NCBI RefSeq assembly: GCF_002863865.1
Contig: NZ_CP022684.1
Span: forward strand, 4,841,990-4,905,989
Source of the DNA: Ketobacter alkanivorans
GTDB taxonomy: Bacteria; Pseudomonadota; Gammaproteobacteria; Pseudomonadales; Ketobacteraceae
DNA: 64,000 nucleotides
Reading direction: 5' to 3'
Shown here: one piece after another, positions 16,836-23,984 of the stretch
How positions within the stretch are numbered: position 1 is the first letter of the stretch
Layout of the letters: each line of letters opens with the position of its first letter
The notes under the pieces: generated by a model
What the model was told of the DNA's origin: nothing
What the model saw: the letters and a program-made list of their open reading frames with translations, nothing else
Database searches by the model: none
Translations under genes and position numbers: made by a program

Positions 16836-17644
16836 CGGTGATGTGCGAGCTATACAACGTGAGTCGATCCGGATTCTATGCCTGGCGAGACCGACCACAG
16901 AGTGAGAGAGCACTGAGGGATGCTGATCTGCTTGTTGAGATACGTCGAGTATTCAGAGAAAGCGGCGAAACCTACGGCAGCCCCAGGATTTATCAACAGT
17001 TAAAAAGAGAAGGCTTTTATGTAGGTGAAGCCAGAATAGCACGGATAATGCGAGAAAATTGCATTCAGGCGGTTTCTAAAACTTTATACAAACCTACACC
17101 CTGGATGACCAAGTTCTTCGGCAGCACCAAGAACAAGATCAAAGATATTAAGCTCACCAGCGTCAACCAAGTCTGGCTGACTGATATCACTTATCTGAGA
17201 GTGAACGGTGAATATAAGTATATGGCGACGGTTCTGGATAAATTCTCGCGTCATTTGCTGGCATGGTCCATAGGTGAGCATAAGAGCAGTAAACTAACCA
17301 AGCGTGTATTAAAACGAGCGCTCATGGAACGGCAGCCTGATACAATGCCCATTGTACATAGTGATAGAGGCGCAGAGTTTCTCGGTTCTGAATTCAGCTC
17401 TTATTTAACGAGAGTGGGAATCGAACAGAGCGTTAACAGACGAAAGACCATGAACGACAATGCTCATATGGAGTCTTGGTACAAAACAATGAAGTCTGAC
17501 ATGTATCACCGGAAAACATTCGTGGCAAAGAATACGCTTTATAAAGCGATGCAGAACTATGTAGATTTTTACAACAGAGAGCGTATACACTCATCACTAG
17601 GCTATTTAAGCCCGATTGAGTTTGAACAGGCGCGATATAACTGA
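16769..17644 (+). CDS. IS3-family OrfB (DDE transposase domain)
   Basis: Catalytic half of the transposase. The HTH_21 segment (SRSGFYAWRDRP) is followed by the rve integrase core: Asp in VWLTDITYLR, Asp in IVHSDRGAEF and Glu in NAHMESWYKTMK. It ends in the usual NRERIHSSLGYLSP motif. It is in frame -1 to OrfA and overlaps it by 67 bp, and is normally expressed as an OrfAB fusion. It appears intact. Confidence 0.93.
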   Translation: MGFKAKADIFQFIYDHEEELPVAVMCELYNVSRSGFYAWRDRPQSERALRDADLLVEIRRVFRESGETYGSPRIYQQLKREGFYVGEARIARIMRENCIQAVSKTLYKPTPWMTKFFGSTKNKIKDIKLTSVNQVWLTDITYLRVNGEYKYMATVLDKFSRHLLAWSIGEHKSSKLTKRVLKRALMERQPDTMPIVHSDRGAEFLGSEFSSYLTRVGIEQSVNRRKTMNDNAHMESWYKTMKSDMYHRKTFVAKNTLYKAMQNYVDFYNRERIHSSLGYLSPIEFEQARYN

Positions 17645-17673
17645 CGAGTGTCCACTTTATCGAAGGAACTCCC

Positions 17674-17765
17674 CGGCGCTACGCTCCATTGGTTTGTGCA
17701 TTCGCTTTGCTCATTATTGCACAAACCAATTCCACTGCGCACCGCCCGTTAACTTCGCGTTATAT
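17674..17765 (+). repeat. attC type B, right part, split by IS
   Basis: Begins with the CGG target duplication and continues with the type B inner arms, ending at R' GTTATAT (17759-17765). Confidence 0.85.
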
Positions 17766-17780
17766 CCACAAGGAAGAGTG

Positions 17781-18227
17781 ATGAATCTACTTGCACTGGA
17801 AAAAGTAGTAATAGATAAAAGTTCTCAAGAAATATTTGACTATGTGTCAAATATGGAAAATTTTTCGGGGTGGTTCACTGGTGTGGTGCATATAGCTTCG
17901 TTAAATGAATTGAGTCACGGAGCAAAGGGTAAAACCTATTTAGAGACGGTTAAGATACCCTTTAAGGGCAATAGTAAAGTTAAGATTACAGTGGTTGAAT
18001 CCCAAAGTCCGACTACCTTTATAACAGAAGGTACATTGTCTCCGATAAAGCCAAGAATGGAGATAGCTATAAGGGAAACCTCAGGTGGTAATGAGGTCAT
18101 TTGGGCCATGTATAGCCGTAATAATAGTTTTCTGTTTAAAAGATTGATGTTGCCTCTTGTCAGATCCGAAATGTCAAAAAGGGCTAAACGTAGCGTCAAG
18201 CGGTTAAAAGAAAAGTTAGGCGGCTGA
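17781..18227 (+). CDS. SRPBCC (START-like) domain protein, 148 aa
   Basis: ATG 17781 follows a good AAGGAAGAG site; longer frames cross the attC and IS. The product has the SRPBCC pattern: an initial beta strand with a following helix (VIDKSSQEIFDYVSNMENFSGW), a typical GAKGKTY turn, and a long C-terminal helix (LVRSEMSKRAKRSVKRLKEKL). The fold binds hydrophobic ligands in polyketide cyclases and related proteins; the ligand is unknown. No signal peptide, so it is cytoplasmic. Single gene of its cassette. Confidence 0.82.
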   Translation: MNLLALEKVVIDKSSQEIFDYVSNMENFSGWFTGVVHIASLNELSHGAKGKTYLETVKIPFKGNSKVKITVVESQSPTTFITEGTLSPIKPRMEIAIRETSGGNEVIWAMYSRNNSFLFKRLMLPLVRSEMSKRAKRSVKRLKEKLGG

Positions 18228-18340
18228 TATAACAAGTTGGTCAACGGGAACCACCTACGCTCCGCAAGCATGTGGTTCGCTGTGCTCACTTTACCACATG
18301 CTTGCTCCGCTCCGGCGGTCCCGTTACCAAAGCGTTAGAG
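18227..18340 (+). repeat. attC, type A
   Basis: R'' ATATAAC (18227-18233), R' GTTAGAG (18334-18340). Confidence 0.9.
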
Positions 18341-18771
18341 CACATATTCGTCAGGTTGGCGGTTGGCTTTGGATGCGTGACTAATAAACACGGCCAAAAC
18401 AAAAAGCTTAAAAACCGATAGGCAGCAATCCATTGGTCCTCACCGAGTGAGTTCTTGAAATAGTCACTTGCTCCAGGTTCTTTTCAAAGCCAAGTCAGGT
18501 TGAGTGGTCCGCTTTCGCATGTGATGGCATGGTGCCATACGACTGGTTTGGGTGTTCTTTTGTACACCACCGAGCGTAATGGGCGTTTAAAGTTCACGCT
18601 TTTGTTTTTCAAAACCGATTTTAGTGGTGGTTAAAGGGTAGGGCAGGTGTTGCAGGCTCTTGCTCTAACAAGTCGTTCAAGTGGACATCGCTACGTTGCG
18701 CTAACTTGTGCATTTGCTTCGCAAATTATGGCACAAGTAAGCTCCACTGCGCGCTGCCACTTAACTTCGCG
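18335..18771 (+). repeat. R13: gene-less repeated cassette, 437 bp
   Basis: The most distant copy. A 15-17 bp segment near its start (ATTTTTAGCAGGTTGGT in the others) is missing, as if lost between two AGGTTGG repeats. Hairpin at 18524-18538, loop TGG. Its attC is the variant also found in R3. Confidence 0.85.
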
Positions 18772-18777
18772 TTAGAA
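18663..18777 (+). repeat. attC, type B variant (of R13)
   Basis: R'' CTCTAAC (18663-18669), R' GTTAGAA (18771-18777). Stem GTGGACATCGCTACG as in R3. Confidence 0.88.
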
Positions 18778-18792
18778 TTCCAAGAGACCTGT

Positions 18793-19215
18793 GTGTTTAG
18801 ATATATTGCAATTATGGTGACCGCTTTAATTTTTGGATGTGATGTCCCTGAGTTAAAAAGTACGCGTGTGTGCAATGTACACACTAGTCTGAAATATCAT
18901 GTAGACCCAGATCCAAGAGACATCTCGATATCCTTAAACGTATGCGATGATGGGGTGAATGAGTTATTGGTCTCTTTGTCGGGTAATGACACTGGAAGTG
19001 GTTGGGTTCTGATAAAAGAACCAATTATCAATCTTGATATTAATGAATCAACGAAGCTGATCGACCTTGGCATTGATGTCAGAAATAGTGACTTTAGAGA
19101 GTATACGATTACGTTGCCATCGTACATTAACCTGAATCGGTATATGAGCCTAGAAGAGCGTGATGGATTAAAATGCAAAGATATAAAAGATATTACGCTT
19201 TGTTTCAGCACCTAA
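18793..19215 (+). CDS. putative lipoprotein, 140 aa
   Basis: The GTG at 18793, preceded by AAGAGA, starts a short export signal VFRYIAIMVTALIFGC in which Cys16 is a plausible lipidation site (IFGC is a loose lipobox). The mature protein is polar and beta-rich in appearance, with several cysteines (CNVHT, NVCDDG, KCKDIKDITLC). Family not recognised. Longer in-frame readings enter the attC and are rejected. Single gene of its cassette. Confidence 0.65.
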   Translation: MFRYIAIMVTALIFGCDVPELKSTRVCNVHTSLKYHVDPDPRDISISLNVCDDGVNELLVSLSGNDTGSGWVLIKEPIINLDINESTKLIDLGIDVRNSDFREYTITLPSYINLNRYMSLEERDGLKCKDIKDITLCFST

Positions 19216-19329
19216 TTCTAACAAGTTGGTCAACGGGAACCACCTACTCTCCGCAAGCATGTGGTTCGCTACGCTCACTTTACCACAAGCCTGCTCCGCT
19301 ACGGCGGTCCCGTTACCAAAGCGTTAACT
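19216..19329 (+). repeat. attC, type A
   Basis: R'' TTCTAAC (19216-19222), R' GTTAACT (19323-19329). Confidence 0.9.
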
Positions 19330-19338
19330 GAATTTTGT

Positions 19339-19944
19339 ATGAGTTTCGAATCAGATCCATATAGCACTGAAACAAGACAAGGAGTTAACCTCAGACGAAA
19401 GGTTGACCAGTTGGTGATTGCCGATGTTGACCATGCTTATGAAGTCGCAAAATCAATTGTGCATCCGTGGTACAGGTGTCAATCACTAGCGAAGGTTGCA
19501 GAGCACACGAACGGAACCTTGTTGGCTTCCACCATCAAAGAATCGTTCGCTTCTGCGCTAAATTGCCATGACGAGAACCGAAGAGTCGAGGTTGCGCGCT
19601 GGCCTCTTAGTGTTGCAATTCGAAGAGGCAAGGAGGATTTGGCTGAGTTTATGTTGATGGAATGCATAGAGCAGCTGAGTCGGGATCGTGACCCAATCAG
19701 TACTTGGTGTGCAGTTTCGGTGCTGCATACCATTAAAGGTGATAACAAGCTTGTCGACATATTTTGTGATGCATTCATTCGTGCAACAAGTAAAGGGCAT
19801 GGTTGGAGAGTTGAACGCAGCATAAAAAATTTGCTTTCTGATCCGCATGCTGCGCAACATCCGAAATATATCGAGCATCTTCAACGCAGGCAAACCGAGA
19901 TAGAAAATTGGAAAAATGAGCACCGAGTGCAAAAATCCAGTTAA
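19339..19944 (+). CDS. helical hypothetical protein, 201 aa
   Basis: Not recognised. A soluble, helix-rich protein with repeated 30-35 residue helical pairs (for example ADVDHAYEVAKSIVHPWYRCQSLAKVAEH and REDLAEFMLMECIEQLSRD-like), suggestive of a HEAT- or TPR-type alpha solenoid, though no motif is exact. ATG 19339 is the first start after the R' box. Single gene of its cassette. Confidence 0.7.
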   Translation: MSFESDPYSTETRQGVNLRRKVDQLVIADVDHAYEVAKSIVHPWYRCQSLAKVAEHTNGTLLASTIKESFASALNCHDENRRVEVARWPLSVAIRRGKEDLAEFMLMECIEQLSRDRDPISTWCAVSVLHTIKGDNKLVDIFCDAFIRATSKGHGWRVERSIKNLLSDPHAAQHPKYIEHLQRRQTEIENWKNEHRVQKSS

Positions 19945-20053
19945 CAATTTGCTGTACTCGGACCCAACTACGCGCCGCAAGCTTGTGGTTTGCTGCGCAA
20001 ACTTTACCACAAGCTTGCGGCGCGTAGTTGGGCCGGTAAGCAAGGCGTTAGCT
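19939..20053 (+). repeat. attC, singleton type with perfect 27-bp arms
   Basis: R'' AGTTAAC (19939-19945), R' GTTAGCT (20047-20053). The inner arms 19963-19989 and 20006-20032 are exact reverse complements over 27 bp, unlike the bulged arms of the other sites. Confidence 0.88.
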
Positions 20054-20070
20054 CCGAGCGGTTTCAGTTC

Positions 20071-20751
20071 ATGTATAAAGTAATTGTTTTCAGTGGTGCA
20101 GGTATCAGCGCGGAAAGTGGTTTAGATACCTATCGAGATGAGAATGGACTTTGGTCTAAGTATTCTCATGAGGAGGTCGCTTCTCCTGAGGGATGGAAGG
20201 CGGATAGGAATAAGGTCTTGGAGTTTTGGAACTCTATGCGCCTTAAAGTAGTTTCTGCTAAACCTAATCTTGCACACCTAGCACTTTCAGAATTTGAGTC
20301 ATTCTGTGATGTTCATATCGTTACGCAAAATGTAGATGATCTACATGAGCGCGCTGGATCGACGAAGGTTCTTCATCTTCATGGTGAGATTCTTAAATCA
20401 CGGAGTTCGTTGGATCGTAATTTAGTTTATGATACTGCTGGAAAAAATATCAATATCGGTGATCGCTGCGAAAAGGGGAGTCAGTTGCGACCTCATGTTG
20501 TGTGGTTCGGTGAATACGTACCATTGTATGAGTCCGCATTGGAATTAGTAAAGAGTGCCGATGTGATAATGGTTATAGGATGCTCGTTGGAGGTATACCC
20601 CGCAGCATCTCTTCTTAGCAAAAGAAAGAAAGGTTCAAAGTTAATATTAATAGACCCAAGGGCTGAACGAGGAGACTATACCGTTTACAGAGAGCGTGCC
20701 ACAATTGGCGTTCCTTTGGCTATTCATGATTTGAAAAATGAATTGAGCTAA
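20071..20751 (+). CDS. Sir2-family NAD-dependent deacylase lacking the zinc cysteines
   Basis: The 226-aa product carries the sirtuin motifs in order: GAGISAESG (NAD binding), DTYRDENGLW, TQNVDDLH (catalytic region), LHLHGE with the catalytic His near residue 110, RPHVVWFGE, a GCSLEVYPA motif and a C-terminal LILIDPR. The Tyr/Arg of the TYRD motif resemble those that select acidic acyl groups in SIRT5/CobB enzymes. The four Cys that bind structural zinc are absent; only one Cys remains (GDRCEKG). It could act as a deacylase or in NAD metabolism or defence; neither is shown by sequence. ATG 20071 is preferred because upstream codons belong to the attC. Confidence 0.88.
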   Translation: MYKVIVFSGAGISAESGLDTYRDENGLWSKYSHEEVASPEGWKADRNKVLEFWNSMRLKVVSAKPNLAHLALSEFESFCDVHIVTQNVDDLHERAGSTKVLHLHGEILKSRSSLDRNLVYDTAGKNINIGDRCEKGSQLRPHVVWFGEYVPLYESALELVKSADVIMVIGCSLEVYPAASLLSKRKKGSKLILIDPRAERGDYTVYRERATIGVPLAIHDLKNELS

Positions 20752-20859
20752 CATATTGGTGAACGGGAACCACCTACGCTCCGCAGTCATGTGGTTCGCT
20801 GCGCTCACTTTACCACATGACTGCTCCACTGCGGCGGTCCCGTTACCAAAGCGTTAAAT
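20746..20859 (+). repeat. attC, type A
   Basis: R'' AGCTAAC (20746-20752), R' GTTAAAT (20853-20859). The first stem reads ATATTGGTGAACGGG, a small deviation from consensus. Confidence 0.9.
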
Positions 20860-20865
20860 GAAACC

Positions 20866-21255
20866 ATGATTCGTACATCTTTCATCAATGTAGATTTAGA
20901 GCTGTATTCAAAGGAAGATCTTTCGAGTATTGCAAGTGAACTCAAAGGTAGAATCTACCCTTTGACGAATGAATATGTAGATGACGTCTATAATTTAGCT
21001 TTTGAGTGTTCCATGAATGATCAGGAGCCTAGCGTAGTTTTAGAGAAGTTTTTGGCACTCCTTGATCAGCTAAGTGATGAATCGGCTTTGTTGTTGGCGA
21101 GTTGCGATAAAAAGATGTTTGATATCGGTTATGACAGTGGTGATGATGGTTTTGTAAGCAACAACATTTCTAACGAATTGTTGCGTAAAGTAACTGCTCT
21201 AGGATTTGATATTAAAGTGACGGTATATCCAATTTCAGAGAGTGATGAACAGTAA
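20866..21255 (+). CDS. hypothetical protein, possible DUF4279 relative, 129 aa
   Basis: No firm family. The order of strands and helices (an initial SFINVDLELYSKEDLSSIASEL, a helix EPSVVLEKFLALLDQL, then a MFDIGYDSGDD strand and a closing FDIKVTVYPISE strand) recalls DUF4279-type proteins, which are common cytosolic proteins of unknown role. Start ATG 20866 lies seven nt after R'. Single gene of its cassette. Confidence 0.68.
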   Translation: MIRTSFINVDLELYSKEDLSSIASELKGRIYPLTNEYVDDVYNLAFECSMNDQEPSVVLEKFLALLDQLSDESALLLASCDKKMFDIGYDSGDDGFVSNNISNELLRKVTALGFDIKVTVYPISESDEQ

Positions 21256-21257
21256 TC

Positions 21258-21371
21258 ATTTAACAAGGCGCTGCAAGGGAAAAAACTACGCTCCACTAAT
21301 TTGTGGCTCGCTGCGCTCACTTTGCCACAAATTAGCTCCGCTCCGTTTTCCCCCTGAGCGCGGCGTTAGCT
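21258..21371 (+). repeat. attC, singleton type
   Basis: R'' ATTTAAC (21258-21264), R' GTTAGCT (21365-21371), arms CTAATTTGTGGC and GCCACAAATTAG. Confidence 0.88.
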
Positions 21372-21437
21372 GCCCGTGTTACCCACAATTAGTAGACATC
21401 CTTTATAGTTAGACTAACCACTATGGAGGTGTCCGAG

Positions 21438-21746
21438 ATGGCACGCAAGAAGACCCAAGCTTATACCGAAGAATTCCGCCGAGAAGCGGTAAACAGAGCC
21501 TCGAAAGACGGCATTACTACTGCTCAGGTTGCAAAAGAGCTAGGAGTGAGTGCCCAGCAGATCTATAACTGGCGTCGTCAGTTCACCCGTCTTTCTGATA
21601 AGCAGTTCAATACGGTAGATGGTGTTGATTATTCTAAGCAGGAGAGTGAAGAAACGCGTAGGCTACGTCGGGAAAACAAGAAGCTCAAAGAGGAGTTGGA
21701 ATTCCTAAAAAAGGCAGCTGCGTACTTCGCGAACGACCAAAAGTGA
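21438..21746 (+). CDS. IS3-family OrfA (HTH protein), 102 aa
   Basis: ATG 21438 is chosen because GGAGGT lies seven nt upstream; an ATG at 21423 would add five residues but lacks a site. The HTH_Tnp_1 domain covers YTEEFRREAVNRASKDG through AKELGVSAQQIYNWRRQF, then a coiled coil. An AAAAAAG slippery run at 21708-21714 permits a -1 shift into OrfB, and the end overlaps the OrfB GTG as GTGA, so coupling is also possible. Confidence 0.92.
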   Translation: MARKKTQAYTEEFRREAVNRASKDGITTAQVAKELGVSAQQIYNWRRQFTRLSDKQFNTVDGVDYSKQESEETRRLRRENKKLKEELEFLKKAAAYFANDQK

Positions 21747-22609
21747 AGTACGCCTTGATCAGTGAGTATACGGATCAGTATCCGGTCACTCTCATGTGCC
21801 GTGTTCTGAAGGTATCCAGATCCGGTTATTATCGGTGGCTGGAACGCCCTATTAGTGATCAAGCTCAGCGCCGGCTGGAGATGGAAGAGCTGATCAAAGA
21901 CACCTACGAGGCTTTTGAGGCCATATACGGAGCGCCTAGATTGGCTAAAGAGCTGGCGGAGCTTGGTCATCCCTGTTCCGTCAATTATGTCGCTCAGATC
22001 ATGTTTGAGCAGGGAATAAGGGCCTTGAATGGTAAAGGCTTCAAGTATCCCAGACATAGCCTGACGATGCATAATGTTTCGGACAACCTGCTGTGGCGTG
22101 ACTTCTCTGCCTGCCAGCCAAACGAGAAATGGACGACCGATATCACCTATATCTGGGTCAAGGATCGTTGGTTGTACTTGGCGGTGGTGATGGATCTGTT
22201 CTCGCGCCGAATTGTGGGCTGGAGCCTGGATACCTCAATGACAGAGGCCCTGATATCCAAAGCCATGGATATGGCCCTGCGGCAAAGGGAGACCACACCA
22301 GGTCTGATCGTGCATTCCGATCGAGGCACCCAATACCGTTCGCAGGCGTACATTGATTATCTACGCGCTAACGAAATTAGCATCAGCATGAGTCGAAAGG
22401 GAAACTGCTGGGACAATGCACCAATGGAGTCGTTCTTTAGTCGGCTCAAGGTTGAATTGATCTACCCGAAGAATTACCGGACGATAGATGAGGCTCGATC
22501 GGGTATATTTGCCTATATCGAGATATTCTATAACCGTAAGAGAAGGCACTCAGCAAACGATGGGGTAAGCCCCGTTGAATATGAGGAAGCAGCTGCTATG
22601 GCTGCATAG
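21743..22609 (+). CDS. IS3-family OrfB (DDE transposase domain), 288 aa
   Basis: Intact integrase-core transposase: HTH_21 region (SRSGYYRWLERP), then Asp in KWTTDITYIWV, Asp in IVHSDRGTQY and Glu in NAPMESFFSRLK, ending in NRKRRHSANDGVSPVEYE. The DDE triad is complete. The start is a GTG overlapping the OrfA stop, or it is made as an OrfAB fusion. It is a different IS3 member from the copy at 16424, with which it shares only family motifs. Confidence 0.93.
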   Translation: MKYALISEYTDQYPVTLMCRVLKVSRSGYYRWLERPISDQAQRRLEMEELIKDTYEAFEAIYGAPRLAKELAELGHPCSVNYVAQIMFEQGIRALNGKGFKYPRHSLTMHNVSDNLLWRDFSACQPNEKWTTDITYIWVKDRWLYLAVVMDLFSRRIVGWSLDTSMTEALISKAMDMALRQRETTPGLIVHSDRGTQYRSQAYIDYLRANEISISMSRKGNCWDNAPMESFFSRLKVELIYPKNYRTIDEARSGIFAYIEIFYNRKRRHSANDGVSPVEYEEAAAMAA

Positions 22610-22640
22610 TTAGAGTGTCTACTTTTTGTGGGGAACACCA

Positions 22641-22859
22641 ATGGAAAATGACCTACTAATAAAAGTAATTAAGTGGATTCTTGATTTTGGGATGGCTCTG
22701 TGTATCGCTTCAATTTTCTATGGCCTAATTGCAAAAAAGATGTTCGTATTAGGTACGTGGCACCGCCGAAGTTCTGAACCAAGCCAATACTGGCAGTGTA
22801 TTATTGGACTCAGCTTGGTGGCTATGGTGGTAGGATATTTAAGGGTTAGGTTCTTTTAA
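22641..22859 (+). CDS. small two-TM membrane protein, 72 aa
   Basis: Not recognised. Membrane helices at about residues 10-32 and 51-68 flank a basic loop (GTWHRRSSEPSQ). The ATG is four nt after the IS end, so the natural leader has been replaced by IS sequence and the native ribosome binding site lies on the far side of the element. A site could be supplied by GTGGGGAA in the IS end. Expression may be altered or driven from the IS. Confidence 0.65.
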   Translation: MENDLLIKVIKWILDFGMALCIASIFYGLIAKKMFVLGTWHRRSSEPSQYWQCIIGLSLVAMVVGYLRVRFF

Positions 22860-22880
22860 TCGGTATTCGCTTATGTCACC

Positions 22881-22961
22881 ACATAGCAAAGCCAGGTAAT
22901 TGAAAAACCAGAGCATCCACTGCGTTACTGCGCTGTTTTTCAATTGCTGGCAACGTTATGT
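22881..22961 (+). repeat. attC, divergent 81-bp type with altered R''
   Basis: R' GTTATGT (22955-22961) is normal but the R'' box reads ACATAGC instead of ACATAAC. The outer stem AGCCAGGTAATTGAAAAA and TTTTTCAATTGCTGGC pair well. Confidence 0.7.
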
Positions 22962-23015
22962 GTGTGCGTGATTTGGGTTTAGAAACCTTTAATTGTGATT
23001 GTCTGAAATAGATTT

Positions 23016-23414
23016 ATGAAAAAAAGCGACATAAAGATCTTTGTAGTTGTACTTTTGGTTGTCGGTTTAGTCGTATTTAATTTTGTAATTAAACCTAGGC
23101 TAATGAAAGATAGCAAAACTGCGACTCTAATGACTTTGAGCACTAGCCTGGTATCTGATATACCCTATTTGTCGCCTATCGCAGCAAAGGATTATAAGGA
23201 TTCATTGCGATTTGACTTTAGTATCGGCGAATCACACTTAGATAATACTGGTATGGATGCTGTGCGAACTAACCTTGATTTAGCGCTTATAAAGCCTGTT
23301 TGCGAATTTATAGCAAAAACAGGTGCAAGCCCTAAATTCTCAATAAATATGGTTGTAAAATCTAAGGCTGGGACAGTGTATGATAAGTACTTTTCAGCAA
23401 AAAATTGTACATAA
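23016..23414 (+). CDS. membrane-anchored hypothetical protein, 132 aa
   Basis: Not recognised. A single N-terminal membrane anchor (IFVVVLLVVGLVVFNFVI, residues 8-25) is followed by a polar domain expected in the periplasm, with two cysteines (KPVCEF and the final KNCT) that could form a disulfide. Only gene of its cassette. Confidence 0.72.
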   Translation: MKKSDIKIFVVVLLVVGLVVFNFVIKPRLMKDSKTATLMTLSTSLVSDIPYLSPIAAKDYKDSLRFDFSIGESHLDNTGMDAVRTNLDLALIKPVCEFIAKTGASPKFSINMVVKSKAGTVYDKYFSAKNCT

Positions 23415-23522
23415 CAAGTTGGTCAACGGGAACCGCCTACGCTCCGCCAGCATGTGGCTCGCTGCGCTCACGTTACCACATGCTTGTTCCGCTCCGGCGG
23501 TCCCGTTACCAAAGCGTTAGAG
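23409..23522 (+). repeat. attC, type A
   Basis: R'' ACATAAC (23409-23415), R' GTTAGAG (23516-23522). It is the last standard type A site of the array. Confidence 0.9.
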
Positions 23523-23531
23523 GTAAACATC

Positions 23532-23984
23532 ATGGATCGCAGATATAAAAAGAGAATGGATAGATACTGGGAAAAGATGAGAGGTTATGCAGTGAGTAGC
23601 TTTTCCAATCTTGACCCAGCAGGCTGGTTCGATTACTGGCATTGCCATATTGATTTTCAAGGAAAAGGAGACTCGCGACCTGAAAACCGTCAAGCCTCGA
23701 TATCTCTTGGTTATGATATTCTTAATATGGCCGAAGAATTCAAATCTAAGGTTAGTGGGCCTATTCAAAGTTGGTGGTTCATTCACGAGCAGTCGTATGA
23801 CGATGCTGTCTACCTGCATAGCCCCAACGAAAATAGTTCCCCATTCCCCTTCGATTTCAAAGGCGTGGTTTGGGGTAAAAATGATAATGAGGTTTTATCT
23901 AGGTTGGTCGATCCAAATCGGTTTAATATCGGCACCATGGTAAATGAGCATGGCACTACTTATGTTGTGGCGCCAAATTCCTAA
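23532..23984 (+). CDS. hypothetical protein, 150 aa
   Basis: Not recognised. It is soluble, Trp- and Tyr-rich (AGWFDYWHCHIDFQGKG, PIQSWWFIHEQSYDD), without membrane segments. AGAGG, partly formed by the R' box itself (GTTAGAGG), serves as ribosome binding site ten nt before ATG 23532. It is the last gene of the array before the degenerate end site. Confidence 0.75.
   Translation: MDRRYKKRMDRYWEKMRGYAVSSFSNLDPAGWFDYWHCHIDFQGKGDSRPENRQASISLGYDILNMAEEFKSKVSGPIQSWWFIHEQSYDDAVYLHSPNENSSPFPFDFKGVVWGKNDNEVLSRLVDPNRFNIGTMVNEHGTTYVVAPNS

Larger units (their letters stand above)
16424..17673 (+). mobile_element. IS3-family insertion sequence, about 1.25 kb
   Basis: The left end GGAGGTTCCCTCGGTTCAGT and right end (reverse complement GGGAGTTCCTTCGATAAAGT) are imperfect inverted repeats that both continue into GGACACT-like or AGACACT sequence. 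The 3-bp target duplication is CGG (16421-16423 and 17674-17676). It carries overlapping orfA and orfB with a slippery A-run, and lies inside an attC stem. Confidence 0.88.
21377..22637 (+). mobile_element. IS3-family insertion sequence, about 1.26 kb
   Basis: Left end TGTTACCCACAATTAGTAGA and right end (reverse complement TGTTCCCCACAAAAAGTAGA) are terminal inverted repeats. It encloses orfA/orfB and lies between R' of the previous attC and the ATG of the next cassette gene. Flanks GCCCG and CCAAT give no clear target duplication. Confidence 0.88.
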
